From positions 1 to 37,486 of the forward strand of contig JACQCV010000030.1 in NCBI GenBank assembly GCA_016201465.1: 37,486 nt of DNA, given 5' to 3'. Position numbers and translations under genes: made by a program. The notes under the pieces were generated by a model. That model was not told where the DNA came from. It did not search any database and saw only the letters and a list, made by a program, of their open reading frames with translations. Numbering within the stretch: position 1 is the first letter of the stretch; each line of letters opens with the position of its first letter. Origin of the DNA: Candidatus Vogelbacteria bacterium (GTDB taxonomy: Bacteria > Patescibacteriota > Minisyncoccia > Phycocordibacterales > UBA12445). Of the stretch, positions 25,501 through 32,400 are shown piece by piece.

Positions 25501-25678
25501 AGTCAATAGGGAAATTATTGTATGCAAACGTGCTTTTTCCACTCCCCGGAAGACCCACCAGCAGTACCAAGGTTTTTTTACCAATCTCAATGCTGTTTTG
25601 TGACTCGTTAATCTCTACAATTCTAGGAACCTTATTTTCAACAGTCTTTGACGCAGATATATTTTCTTTATTTTTCAT
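22577..25678 (-). CDS. RNA-repair enzyme: polynucleotide kinase - phosphatase - RNA ligase fusion
   Basis: The 1033-aa protein has three visible activities. Residues about 35-185 are a P-loop kinase (GLPGSGKST at 42-50) like the 5'-kinase of Pnkp. Residues about 355-600 are a calcineurin-like phosphatase (GDVHGC near 365, GDIGDRGPYD near 410, GNHDE near 440, GGHTHD near 548). Residues about 640-900 are a nucleotidyltransferase ligase: lysine nucleophile K706 in KANGS, upstream FRGLIIDSGGLVVARPFEK, motif IIIa YLFEIILP, and motif V ITVKVKTRGY. The ligase looks like the T4 Rnl1 type. An unrecognised segment (about 190-350) separates kinase and phosphatase. The order is that of bacterial Pnkp, which heals and seals cut RNA. 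ATG at 25678 is used, not the TTG at 25696 that overlaps the -10 region. No Hen1 methyltransferase is adjacent. Confidence 0.85.
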   Translation of the reverse strand: MKNKENISASKTVENKVPRIVEINESQNSIEIGKKTLVLLVGLPGSGKSTFAYNNFPIDSVISTDRLRHELTGNIHNQVISSKAFLLARKIAETRLKQNEIAVLDAQSLTEEKRNEFYEIAEKTGAEIVTIFLNVPPEMAAQRDTDRKRHAGAEYIKSKKSGYSLVRNALEKSKHIKVVYVVEPDVASQVAVKLPDEYMDSLGADKELMKEAKISETILGYAEIGLLKKENLESREVLSVPAGSLIRVKDVDMFKTKEFLDYNFMSHQVIDVRSVATRLSSEITDQTVSDVVSYIIKERSKLNLTSVISYPTEFNIDKVIERVEKIPKDAEEGTKLSIFPVSQASIENKDFVNIQRESDLKDEPLFLVGDVHGCVTAVKELTGKIRHENLEGEHGDKEYRKRKIVFVGDIGDRGPYDAEAVIYISALVRQGRAVLIKGNHDENLLKVLKGNLGGGSRETNQTAKELKERLGERSIQKIIEMLEVAPTFMEWKNLAVVHASLPRMPLSAKDIDKDSSRYVHGLKGEFAGGRIQTEKLKNVVAKDPGILVVGGHTHDEPPAQVNMISGTVGLDIDAPLRGVLQGMYYPELKFLSAEESSVVKLYEIMKSGALPGGADLLALVKYSDELGMIETKEGMGEYAGLTIINYSRTTDASGLWEKLPTLRHFRGLIIDSGGLVVARPFEKTHKAGVEIPLEELNIVPEKVFEKANGSMGIVYFWNGKWRVSTKFSFENDAFTKPAQELLDKMNKDKMDPSKTYLFEIILPDEAHIVDYGSEKSLILLNAVDKETGVNDEWSAVEDGAKSMGTRTAVDLTEKFKGMTIAQIYEYAQQEGNLENLEGLMAQYRDANGKLITVKVKTRGYDDKKFVRDRLDWDKLIEDFSTETLDIDEDKREKLLAYNFDNTFANAALETRIAWMRDRINEIIVELREMLVLPTELARLNYEENLEKGMDKTAALRQAAAAMAPELEEYMKASKSEKLKGDVGYIISFLKSMLSEEVEPESKLRAQAYKIVRAEIEAETKKRPKNSYWLVPEK

Positions 25679-25685
25679 ATTGATA

Positions 25686-25691
25686 ATTATA
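25686..25691 (-). promoter_or_regulatory. -10 box of the RNA-repair gene
   Basis: A perfect TATAAT on the minus strand ends 7 nt before the ATG at 25678, and no Shine-Dalgarno exists, which predicts a leaderless mRNA. A good -35 is not visible; that position falls in the upstream terminator stem. Confidence 0.5.
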
Positions 25692-25694
25692 TAC

Positions 25695-25724
25695 AAAAAC
25701 CCCCATCAACAAAAGTTGATGGGG
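25695..25724 (-). terminator. Rho-independent terminator of the HD-domain gene
   Basis: On the minus strand, a 10-bp perfect stem (25701-25710 with 25715-25724) with loop TTTT ends in five T (25695-25699). It separates the HD gene from the RNA-repair gene. Confidence 0.85.
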
Positions 25725-25735
25725 AGTTATTTTTT

Positions 25736-26404
25736 CTAGTAGGTGGAGTATTTAGAACCCTGGACAGAAGATTCGGCAGGCAGATACCTCATCTCAATCT
25801 CTCGCATAGCTTCATTTAGCTCATGGTAGAGAATCCAGTATTTCTCGGCGTAAGGCATATAGTAAAGCCGTGTCTCCTCAATCTTCCGCCGCATCTTCTG
25901 CTCGGAGCAAGCTCCCAAAGTCAACAGATTATGAAGACGATCGGCAAGCTTGATCAAGAAGAAATCTCGATCCGCGGTAGCAAAGAGAGCGTGGTAAGCC
26001 TTCTCTTGCTCTTCTTTGGAAGAAAATTCTGATCGCGGACGTTTGGTAAGACGCTCAACGAGCTCTGCCACACGCTCACCAAAATTCTCTTTGACCCTAT
26101 CGATTGGATAGGTTGGTAGATCTTCGGAATTATCATGAAGCATGCCTGCTAGAATGACGTCCAGATCTTTTACCCGGAGGTAGATTATGAGGATTAGAAC
26201 GACAAACCGAGGATGTTCAAAATAACGCTCTCCACTCTCCCTTGTAATCCCTTTAAAGCCCTGCTTTGTGTCCTCATACGCTCGACGCATGAGCTTGTGG
26301 CGAGGATCTAGAGATGGAAATATTTCCGAGACCACCTTAAAAAACAACTCCTTGTTCCAAGTGATTGAAAGAATGGCCTTAACTTTGTCGAGAAGTCCTG
26401 ACAT
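25736..26404 (-). CDS. Stand-alone (p)ppGpp-hydrolase-like HD protein
   Basis: The 222-aa protein resembles only the HD domain of RelA/SpoT. Metal and catalytic residues are in place: H64 in RYFEHP, H90-D91 and E94-D95 in LHDNSED, and D155 in IKLADRLHNLL. No synthetase, TGS or ACT domain is present. This fits the small alarmone hydrolase (Mesh1-like) type, which removes the 3' pyrophosphate of ppGpp; another nucleotide substrate is possible. GGAGGAGG lies 5 nt before the ATG, and a good promoter and terminator make it a single-gene unit. Confidence 0.82.
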   Translation of the reverse strand: MSGLLDKVKAILSITWNKELFFKVVSEIFPSLDPRHKLMRRAYEDTKQGFKGITRESGERYFEHPRFVVLILIIYLRVKDLDVILAGMLHDNSEDLPTYPIDRVKENFGERVAELVERLTKRPRSEFSSKEEQEKAYHALFATADRDFFLIKLADRLHNLLTLGACSEQKMRRKIEETRLYYMPYAEKYWILYHELNEAMREIEMRYLPAESSVQGSKYSTY

Positions 26405-26449
26405 GACTACCTCCTCCAGTTAATCAATGAACAAGTTACTTATATACTA

Positions 26450-26478
26450 CTTATAGACTACATGTCCAGATAAGTCAA
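26450..26478 (-). promoter_or_regulatory. Promoter of the HD-domain gene
   Basis: TTGACT (26473-26478), 17-nt spacer, TATAAG (26450-26455) on the minus strand. The leader is about 40 nt. Confidence 0.65.
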
Positions 26479-26489
26479 GAAAGCTTGAC
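26474..26489. promoter_or_regulatory. Inverted repeat over the -35 region, possible operator
   Basis: GTCAAG (26474-26479) and CTTGAC (26484-26489) flank AAAG. The left half is the -35 of the minus-strand HD gene and the right half forms a TTGACA on the plus strand facing the gene at 26601. It may be an operator, or just two back-to-back -35 boxes. Confidence 0.35.
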
Positions 26490-26600
26490 AAAGATTTTAT
26501 TCTAAGTAGCTTATCACTTGTAGCTCTAACTCAGCATTGTACTTTGATTCTATACAATTCGTGCACAACGCACAGGAATAGACCTTAAGGAGGTCGGACT

Positions 26601-27308
26601 ATGTGGGAAGCTGTTACAGCAGCAGCTGCTGCTATCTTTGTGGTTGGGTCATGGCAATTTCTAGTGTTTGTCGCACTGGTTGTCCTATTCGCCCTTTGGG
26701 GGGTTCAGAATAAAAATGGTGACTGGGCTGCTGGAGTCATCGTGCTTGCGATGCTCGGATTCCAGTTGGTTGGGCCAGCTGATGGGTTTAAGCCCTTCAC
26801 ACTCATTCGTCAGAATCCAGGAACCTCAGCGATCCTACTGACGCTACACCTCGTAATCGGATTCCTAATCTATTCACCATTTGTTCGTTGGCTATTCTTC
26901 AGCACCGACAGACTGAACGAACTGTATGATCTGTTAACTGAGTTCATGAAGACCCATGACGTGAAGGGGGACGAGGTTCCAGCCGAGCTCATCGAAGAAT
27001 GGGTCAGCTACACCAAGCGCTATGGGTTCGACGCCACTGATCCACGACCCAAAATTGCAGATCACAAGCAGGACTATCTGCGATGGGCATTCATGTGGGA
27101 GGTTGACGCCCCCTGGACCCTGTCCCGCAAGCCACTAAAGCGTTTCGGCAACTTCTGCTACCGGTCCATGAGTGGTGCAATGGACAGAAGTTCCAACTGG
27201 TTCTGGAGAAATATGATCAAGAACTTCCCGGCCTTTCGTGCAGTTGCTGCCGCTACGACCGCTAACGCTACTGTCGCGTCAGCAGTTGAGACTCCCAAGA
27301 CTAAGTAA
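26601..27308 (+). CDS. Hypothetical membrane protein, 235 aa
   Basis: Three or four hydrophobic helices fill the first 105 residues (an Ala-rich N-terminus, AAGVIVLAMLGFQLVG, and LLTLHLVIGFLIYSPF), followed by a Trp-rich cytoplasmic part and an Ala/Thr-rich tail. TAAGGAGG lies 7 nt before the ATG. Base composition is clearly more GC-rich than the core genes, which may mean a different origin or strong codon selection. No family recognised. Own terminator. Confidence 0.75.
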   Translation: MWEAVTAAAAAIFVVGSWQFLVFVALVVLFALWGVQNKNGDWAAGVIVLAMLGFQLVGPADGFKPFTLIRQNPGTSAILLTLHLVIGFLIYSPFVRWLFFSTDRLNELYDLLTEFMKTHDVKGDEVPAELIEEWVSYTKRYGFDATDPRPKIADHKQDYLRWAFMWEVDAPWTLSRKPLKRFGNFCYRSMSGAMDRSSNWFWRNMIKNFPAFRAVAAATTANATVASAVETPKTK

Positions 27309-27330
27309 CGCACAGTAACAGTATTAGAAA

Positions 27331-27365
27331 TCCCCGAGAGCTTAATGCTCGTCGGGGAATTTTTT
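27331..27365 (+). terminator. Rho-independent terminator after the 235-aa gene
   Basis: TCCCCGAGAGC (27331-27341) pairs with GCTC and TCGGGGA (27347-27358, one bulged G) around TTAAT, followed by six T. Confidence 0.88.
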
Positions 27366-27485
27366 ATTCGCAAAATATTCGTAGAAAGTTTTAACACCTA
27401 CACAGCCAACTAAATTGAGCTGTCAACCAGTTTTATTGCAGTCAAATCTACATTTTCCCAATTCCCCACTCCGGATGCTGTTTAA

Positions 27486-28052
27486 TCAACTTTTGTAAGT
27501 AGGAACGACCGGGGCAAATTTGATACCTTCTGCCACGAATAGTTCCCGATTCCAGACACAAATCGCAACATCCTCTGGATGAAGATTTTGAATAGCCCCT
27601 CTCTCTGAAAATCGCGAAGATATTTCGAGAAGCTTCTTACTCCTAAGCGAGAAGCCTCCATTACCAACAATTAGTTTGCCTAGTGAGTTCTGCGGGAAGT
27701 TGTGGGTATCGATCGACCACTGATTCACAAGCCAGGGTGCACCAACATAATCATACTTCAAGAACTCGCTTCGCCAAGAACCTGGATTGATCACAAATCC
27801 ATCATACTGGACCAGCAAAACGAAATCTGTTTCCACATACTTGTATAGGTCACGGACACAAAAATCTGAAAACGTCTCAATCGAACCGATATGTGGGATC
27901 TCAACTGTTCTCGGATAATTAGTCGACAGCGATGTTAAAAGTTTAACATCGGCAAACTGAATCTCCCTCGAAGAAATATCCAAAGCCCTCTGAAGTCTTT
28001 CAACGTTCAAGCAGTCAATTCCCATTAGAGTTACGTTTGAAAGTTCAATCAA
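27486..28052 (-). CDS. DUF5672 family protein (glycosyltransferase-associated)
   Basis: The 188-aa protein carries DUF5672 hallmarks in order: DFVLLVQYDGFVINPGSW, YDYVGAPW, VGNGGFSLRSKKLLE, and HPEDVAICVWNR followed by GIKFAP. The family is found with or within glycan-modifying proteins and looks like a nucleotide-sugar transferase fold; the exact reaction is not established. The start is taken as TTG at 28052 because AGAAGGAGG lies 6 nt before it. An upstream in-frame TTG (28103) sits inside the previous gene's terminator. The C-terminus after FAPV is unusual: the shifted frame stays open for about 19 protein-like codons to a TAG at 27448, so a frameshift near 27515 is possible. Confidence 0.75.
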   Translation of the reverse strand: MIELSNVTLMGIDCLNVERLQRALDISSREIQFADVKLLTSLSTNYPRTVEIPHIGSIETFSDFCVRDLYKYVETDFVLLVQYDGFVINPGSWRSEFLKYDYVGAPWLVNQWSIDTHNFPQNSLGKLIVGNGGFSLRSKKLLEISSRFSERGAIQNLHPEDVAICVWNRELFVAEGIKFAPVVPTYKS

Positions 28053-28074
28053 ATTTACCCTCCTTCTAAGCTCA

Positions 28075-28102
28075 AATAAAATGCCCCTGAAGGTCAGGGG
28101 CA
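28075..28102 (-). terminator. Rho-independent terminator of the CTP-transferase-like gene
   Basis: On the minus strand a 9-bp perfect stem (28082-28090 with 28094-28102) with a 3-nt loop is followed by a T-rich run. The DUF5672 gene begins just downstream and could be reached by read-through. Confidence 0.75.
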
Positions 28103-28109
28103 AATCAGT

Positions 28110-28724
28110 TCATGCACAAAAAGGGATTACTGCGACTGACGTAAGTGGCATAGTTAGATTATCATCTCTATACCATGCCGCACGACTTCCCACCGACTCA
28201 GCTAGAGCCATGGAAAAACTGATCAGAACAACCGAACTCCACGAATATCCCCAGAGACCACAAAGAATTGCGCCAACGATCCAAATGGCAGCAAAACCTG
28301 CCATGCTCTTATTCTTCGCCCATGGTAAGCGATATTTATCGCTCCCATACTTGTTACTGAAATAAATGCCAACAATTCTAGCGGCTGGATCACCAAGAGC
28401 CATAATAAGGATCATGAGGCTAAACTGAGATCGTGACAAAAAAGTCAGCGCGACAATAGACGATCCAAGCATTGGTAAGATGCCACAGAGCTTGGGAGGA
28501 AATGCTTTTTCCTCGTCGCTCATATAATCGCCAAATCTTTCTACCAGATAAGTCTGAAGAGCTTGGAACATTCGTCTTTCATGCTCAACGAATGCCACAA
28601 ATCCAAAAGCGACGCACAAAGCCGTGACTCCAAGCACCACAGCAGAGAAGAAACCCATAGTAATGGTCGAGACAACATGAAAGAGAGCCCTCTTCAGTCC
28701 CAGATTATTGTTTAGTAAATTCAC
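28110..28724 (-). CDS. Dolichol/phytol kinase-like CTP-dependent lipid kinase
   Basis: The 204-aa protein has six or so membrane helices and the motif set of the SEC59/DGK1/VTE5 group: LGLKRALFHVVST at the start, ALGDPAARIVGIYF, KNKSMAGFAAIW, and AESVGSR...DDNLTMPLTSV near the end. Such enzymes phosphorylate a polyprenol or diacylglycerol with CTP. The likely role is to make or recycle lipid carrier phosphate, and the next gene, a DUF5672 protein, may use it for glycan assembly; this is inference. The GTG at 28724 is chosen because AGGAGG lies 8 nt before it. The in-frame GTG at 28733 is too close to that site. Confidence 0.78.
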   Translation of the reverse strand: MNLLNNNLGLKRALFHVVSTITMGFFSAVVLGVTALCVAFGFVAFVEHERRMFQALQTYLVERFGDYMSDEEKAFPPKLCGILPMLGSSIVALTFLSRSQFSLMILIMALGDPAARIVGIYFSNKYGSDKYRLPWAKNKSMAGFAAIWIVGAILCGLWGYSWSSVVLISFSMALAESVGSRAAWYRDDNLTMPLTSVAVIPFCA

Positions 28725-28746
28725 AAAGACCACCTCCTAGACAAGA

Positions 28747-28774
28747 GTTCTACCATATTGTAAAAATAATACAA
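28747..28774 (-). promoter_or_regulatory. Promoter of the CTP-transferase-like gene
   Basis: TTGTAT (28769-28774), 16-nt spacer, TAGAAC (28747-28752) on the minus strand with a TGG extended -10. Confidence 0.55.
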
Positions 28775-28847
28775 GAGTTAAAATTTGGTTTTCGCCTATT
28801 CGAGCTAAAAAGACTATGGTAGATCGACATATAATTAATTCTTAACC

Positions 28848-29252
28848 CTAACTCATGATCTCTTTAACAAGTTTATCCAATCCAATTTTCTTCTCCGCTG
28901 AAAATGGAATTACTTTATAATTTGGAAACGTCATTTGAATTTTCTTGAGTTGTTTTATTTTGTCTGATGATCTCAATTTGTCGACTTTATTTGCAATCAC
29001 AATCACATTTTTATTCTCCTTCTCCAAAATTCTCAACATTTCTAGATCGTTAGAGGTTGGGCCCACATAAGCATCTATTATCAAAACAACCTTTTTTTGT
29101 TTATAACCTGAATCTACCAAATACCACTTTGTGAGCTTCAGGATTTTCTCTCTCAGAGCAACTGGCGCCTTGGCATATCCATACCCAGGGTTTTCCAACA
29201 GACTATCTGTTCCAACAACACCCTTTATAAATTTCGCGGACTTGATCTTCAT
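28848..29252 (-). CDS. engB: EngB/YihA GTPase with the P-loop region deleted in frame
   Basis: The 134-aa ORF starts like a Patescibacteria EngB (MKIKSAKFIKGVVGTDSLLE, residues 1-20) and then jumps straight to the end of the G3 region, PGYGYAK. The G1 P-loop (GxxxxGKS), G2 and the Asp of G3 are missing, about 60 residues in comparison with the normal length of roughly 195. G4 (NKVD, 88-91) and G5 (SAEKK) remain. The frame is preserved. An 8-bp direct repeat (TTCCAACA at 29193-29200 and 29210-29217) lies at the junction. EngB normally helps large ribosomal subunit assembly; without G1 this product should not hydrolyse GTP. It may be a pseudogene, an assembly error or a repurposed protein. No Shine-Dalgarno or clear promoter. 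Confidence 0.8.
   Translation of the reverse strand: MKIKSAKFIKGVVGTDSLLENPGYGYAKAPVALREKILKLTKWYLVDSGYKQKKVVLIIDAYVGPTSNDLEMLRILEKENKNVIVIANKVDKLRSSDKIKQLKKIQMTFPNYKVIPFSAEKKIGLDKLVKEIMS
29193..29217. repeat. 8-bp direct repeat at the engB deletion junction
   Basis: TTCCAACA occurs at 29193-29200 and 29210-29217 on the plus strand, flanking the point where about 60 codons are missing. Short direct repeats at such a point are typical of slipped-strand or recombination deletions, but chance is possible. Confidence 0.4.
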
Positions 29253-29264
29253 TTCGTTATGCTA

Positions 29265-29295
29265 ACAAAAAATCGCCACAATAGCGATTTTTTGT
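29265..29295 (-). terminator. Rho-independent terminator after the 19-aa gene
   Basis: A 12-bp perfect stem (29265-29276 with 29284-29295) with a 7-nt loop; on the minus strand the descending arm contains six T. It stands between the 19-aa ORF and engB. Confidence 0.75.
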
Positions 29296-29300
29296 AGAAA

Positions 29301-29360
29301 CTATTTCTTCTTCTTTGGTTTCTTTGTCTCTTTTCTCTGACGATTGTCTCCTTTCCCCAT
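29301..29360 (-). CDS. Lys-rich micropeptide, 19 aa
   Basis: The ORF encodes MGKGDNRQRKETKKPKKKK, which resembles tiny basic proteins seen in many bacteria (the pattern MAKG...KKEIKKPKKxK). The start resembles ribosomal protein Thx, but the body does not. An extended -10 promoter 30 nt upstream and a 12-bp terminator 5 nt downstream frame it exactly, which supports a real gene. RNA or ribosome binding would fit the charge; this is inference. No Shine-Dalgarno. Confidence 0.6.
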   Translation of the reverse strand: MGKGDNRQRKETKKPKKKK

Positions 29361-29389
29361 AGTTTTTATTATTACTAATAATTGGACTT

Positions 29390-29398
29390 ATTATAGCA
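29390..29398 (-). promoter_or_regulatory. Extended -10 promoter of the 19-aa gene
   Basis: TGC followed by a perfect TATAAT (29390-29395) on the minus strand, just past the stop of the 1042-aa gene. The -35 is poor, as allowed for extended -10 promoters. Confidence 0.6.
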
Positions 29399-29405
29399 CG
29401 CGGTA

Positions 29406-32400
29406 TCAGATTTTCTTCTCCAACTCTTTTATAAGTGCCCCGCGAGCTTGATTCGCTTGTGAGTATTCACTAATATGTTTGAGACAATTTTGCAGAAGAC
29501 TTGGTGATCTATCAAGTAAATCTCTAAAACTTACGCCCGAAACAAATAAGAACGTACTGTTTTCGTTGGCTGTAACAGTACAAATTGCTCCATCATCAAG
29601 AATAAAAGATCTCTCACCAAACAAACCCTGCGTCAACGGAGTATCCAACAAACTTATCGACTCAACATCCCCTTCGCCTTCAGTTTGATTCAGAACAACC
29701 GATCCAGCCAAAAGTATATAGACACCCTCCGATCTCAGTCCTTGTCTTAAAACGACTTCACCCTTACTAAACTTCTTCAATACAGCTCTATCAGCAAAAA
29801 ACAATCGAAGATCTTCAACATCAATACCAATAAAAATTTCAAGCGACCTTAATTGATCTGAAATACCCAACTTCCGTTGAATCAAGATATTAACCAACAG
29901 TCTCTGTAAATCTGGATAATTCTGAGCTAATCTATCTAGGTCGTTCAAACCAATTTTCAATAATCGCGTAGCTGACTCTGCCATCACTGTGGCTGTCCTT
30001 TTTCTATTTTCCTCAAGCATTACAGCCTCTCCAATTACAGCACCCCTCATATCAATTCTACCAATCTCCTTACCGTCAACCAACACTCCGCAGGAACCGT
30101 GTACTAATATAAATAAAGAGTCAGCATTTTCCCCCTTCTTCACAATTGTCTCCCCCTGTTTAAAATCAACCGTAATAATATTTTCTGAAATGATTTGCAG
30201 ATCAGTTACGCTTGGTCTCAAATAATCCAGAAGAGGAATATTTTTTAGATCAAAATTATCACCTATGGGGTAATTCGGAAAGTTACAAAGTCTTGCTATC
30301 TCATCAGTGAGATGCCGAGAAGTCATCCGGCCAGTACGATACTCTTCGGTCAAATAAAATAGCTTGCTATTTAGTTCATTGAGAACCGGTAGGTCCTGAT
30401 TAGTAATCTGGAGTTGATCGTTCCAAAAAGTAAACTCACCCAAATAGCCTTCGGCACTTAGTAAATCCAGAAGTCTAAATAGATCACGTATAAATTTCTT
30501 TACTTTAAACACAAAGTCGTCTTTCTGCCCATAAGTAATAACTGCCGTATCTTTTATAAAAACTTCACCCATATTAATCGTCCCATCTTTAGTTAATGCA
30601 GGATAATATTCTGTGGTCTCATTAATATTTTTAAATGCAACTTTTCGCATAAGTAGCCCGAACGCAGCCTCTTCTCTGCCTGGTAAAGTTAAAAGATTTG
30701 CAAGACTTCTAAATAAAAGTGACATATCCAAGAGACTCGGGTCATCTTCATCTGTTATACCAACAAACAGATCAAGCTCGACCCTCTTTGGACTAATCTT
30801 TTTAGATAATCTTTCGAAGATGGCAGACAACTCTAGTGTTTCATTTAAATATTTTGAGATAGATCTTTCAGAATTAGTTTCTGATATACCCAAAAGTAGT
30901 AGAAAACATTTTGCCAAATGCCGTTCCCTAATTTCAAAAAATCTTTCCTCTATAGCGTCGACGAGAAGCCCCTTAGCCTCAGCGAGTTGCTTAAGAATTA
31001 AAACAAATCCATGACCTTCATAACCAAAAAAGTTTTGGTGATGTTTTGACGCCGCAGTCTTATATGGTCCACGGCACTTGACGAATGACACCGTTTCAAG
31101 ATCTATGATTCTTCCATCAAGAGAGTAGTTACCATTAGACCAAGCGCCGAGCATATAACGATAGGCAAAAAACTCGGCATCCAATTGAGCATATTCGGTC
31201 AAAATTTTATCAAAATCAATTATGATGCTTGGTGAATATTCAACATGACTCGCTCTATCGAGAGCACCATCATCAACCCTCACCAACAAAGTAAGCGGAA
31301 TCGGATTGATGGCCCACTTGAACTGCTTTGACTCCTTCAATGCCAAAACCGCAACGTGATCTATCGCACGCCTACTGAAATGATTAATCCACCTTGCCAA
31401 AACAACACGTCTAAACGACCCGATCATCTCCATCCTACCGGTACTGTGGCTCGGCTTAGTGCTCGTACAAAGCGAGGTTTTTCCAACACCTAAAACATTA
31501 TGATGCTTACCAAAGTAGACAGCACGACCAGATCCCTGATTACCCGACAGGCCGATATCCGTTTTATCTTTTTGTCTGTCTGCAAAAACCGGAATAGTCT
31601 CTGTATTCTGCGGACATTTGTCATCTACTAAAACAATTGCAAACTTTTTAGACTGCCTTTCGGGATCACCACCATATCCTGAACTTGTAAAATATTCTTC
31701 ATTAGAATATACAATCTCAAATTCATCCGATTGTAGCTGTCTTGCTTGATGGGGCACAAAGATCTCGGCACCGAGACGAGAGATTGCATCCGGCTTCTCA
31801 GAGAGATCATTGGTTACAGATTTGAAAGGTCGTCTTGCAACAATCCACCAGTGAGGCTCAGACTTCTGCCCCAAATTTTGTTCAACCAAACTATTAATAT
31901 CAACCAAATAGCTTTCATAATATTCCTTAAGAATTTCCATCGCCATGATCCCGCTATTCTGCCGTTTAGTTAAACCCTTGAGACCGAGCTTACGACTTGG
32001 ATACTGACTTGCAATGAAACAACCAGGTTTCAACTTCTTTATAAACTGCTTCCAGATTAAAATCGTCGCCAATATCCCATGCACATAATCTTTACTACTA
32101 ATAGAATCATAGAACTCTTTCAATTGTGGTGAGAGCTCCATGCCATCTTCCACCTCTAGAGAAAAGAATCTATCTTGACCGCCCTTCATTGCTAAAGCGA
32201 TGGCCATATCATCGAATGGATGGTTCGCCACAAGCGCATCTATTTTTATGGGAATATCTATACCAATCTGAGTGTCTTGCAGAAGTTTTGGAACTACTAA
32301 CACCTTCGCCTTCGGCATTATTTTTTGATACAACTTTTGTATATACTCTGCTGCGGCCTGGTCTTGTTCAATAAGAATTATCGTTCCATGAAATCCCAGG

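Noticed and set aside
25679-25696. TTG start at 25696 for the RNA-repair gene
   Set aside because: It overlaps the TATAAT box and the terminator T-run; the ATG at 25678 fits better.
28053-28103. TTG start at 28103 for the DUF5672 gene
   Set aside because: It falls in the hairpin of the upstream terminator; the TTG at 28052 has a strong Shine-Dalgarno.
28734-28847. 26-aa ORF upstream of the lipid kinase gene (minus strand)
   Set aside because: No Shine-Dalgarno, no protein-like character, and it overlaps the promoter.
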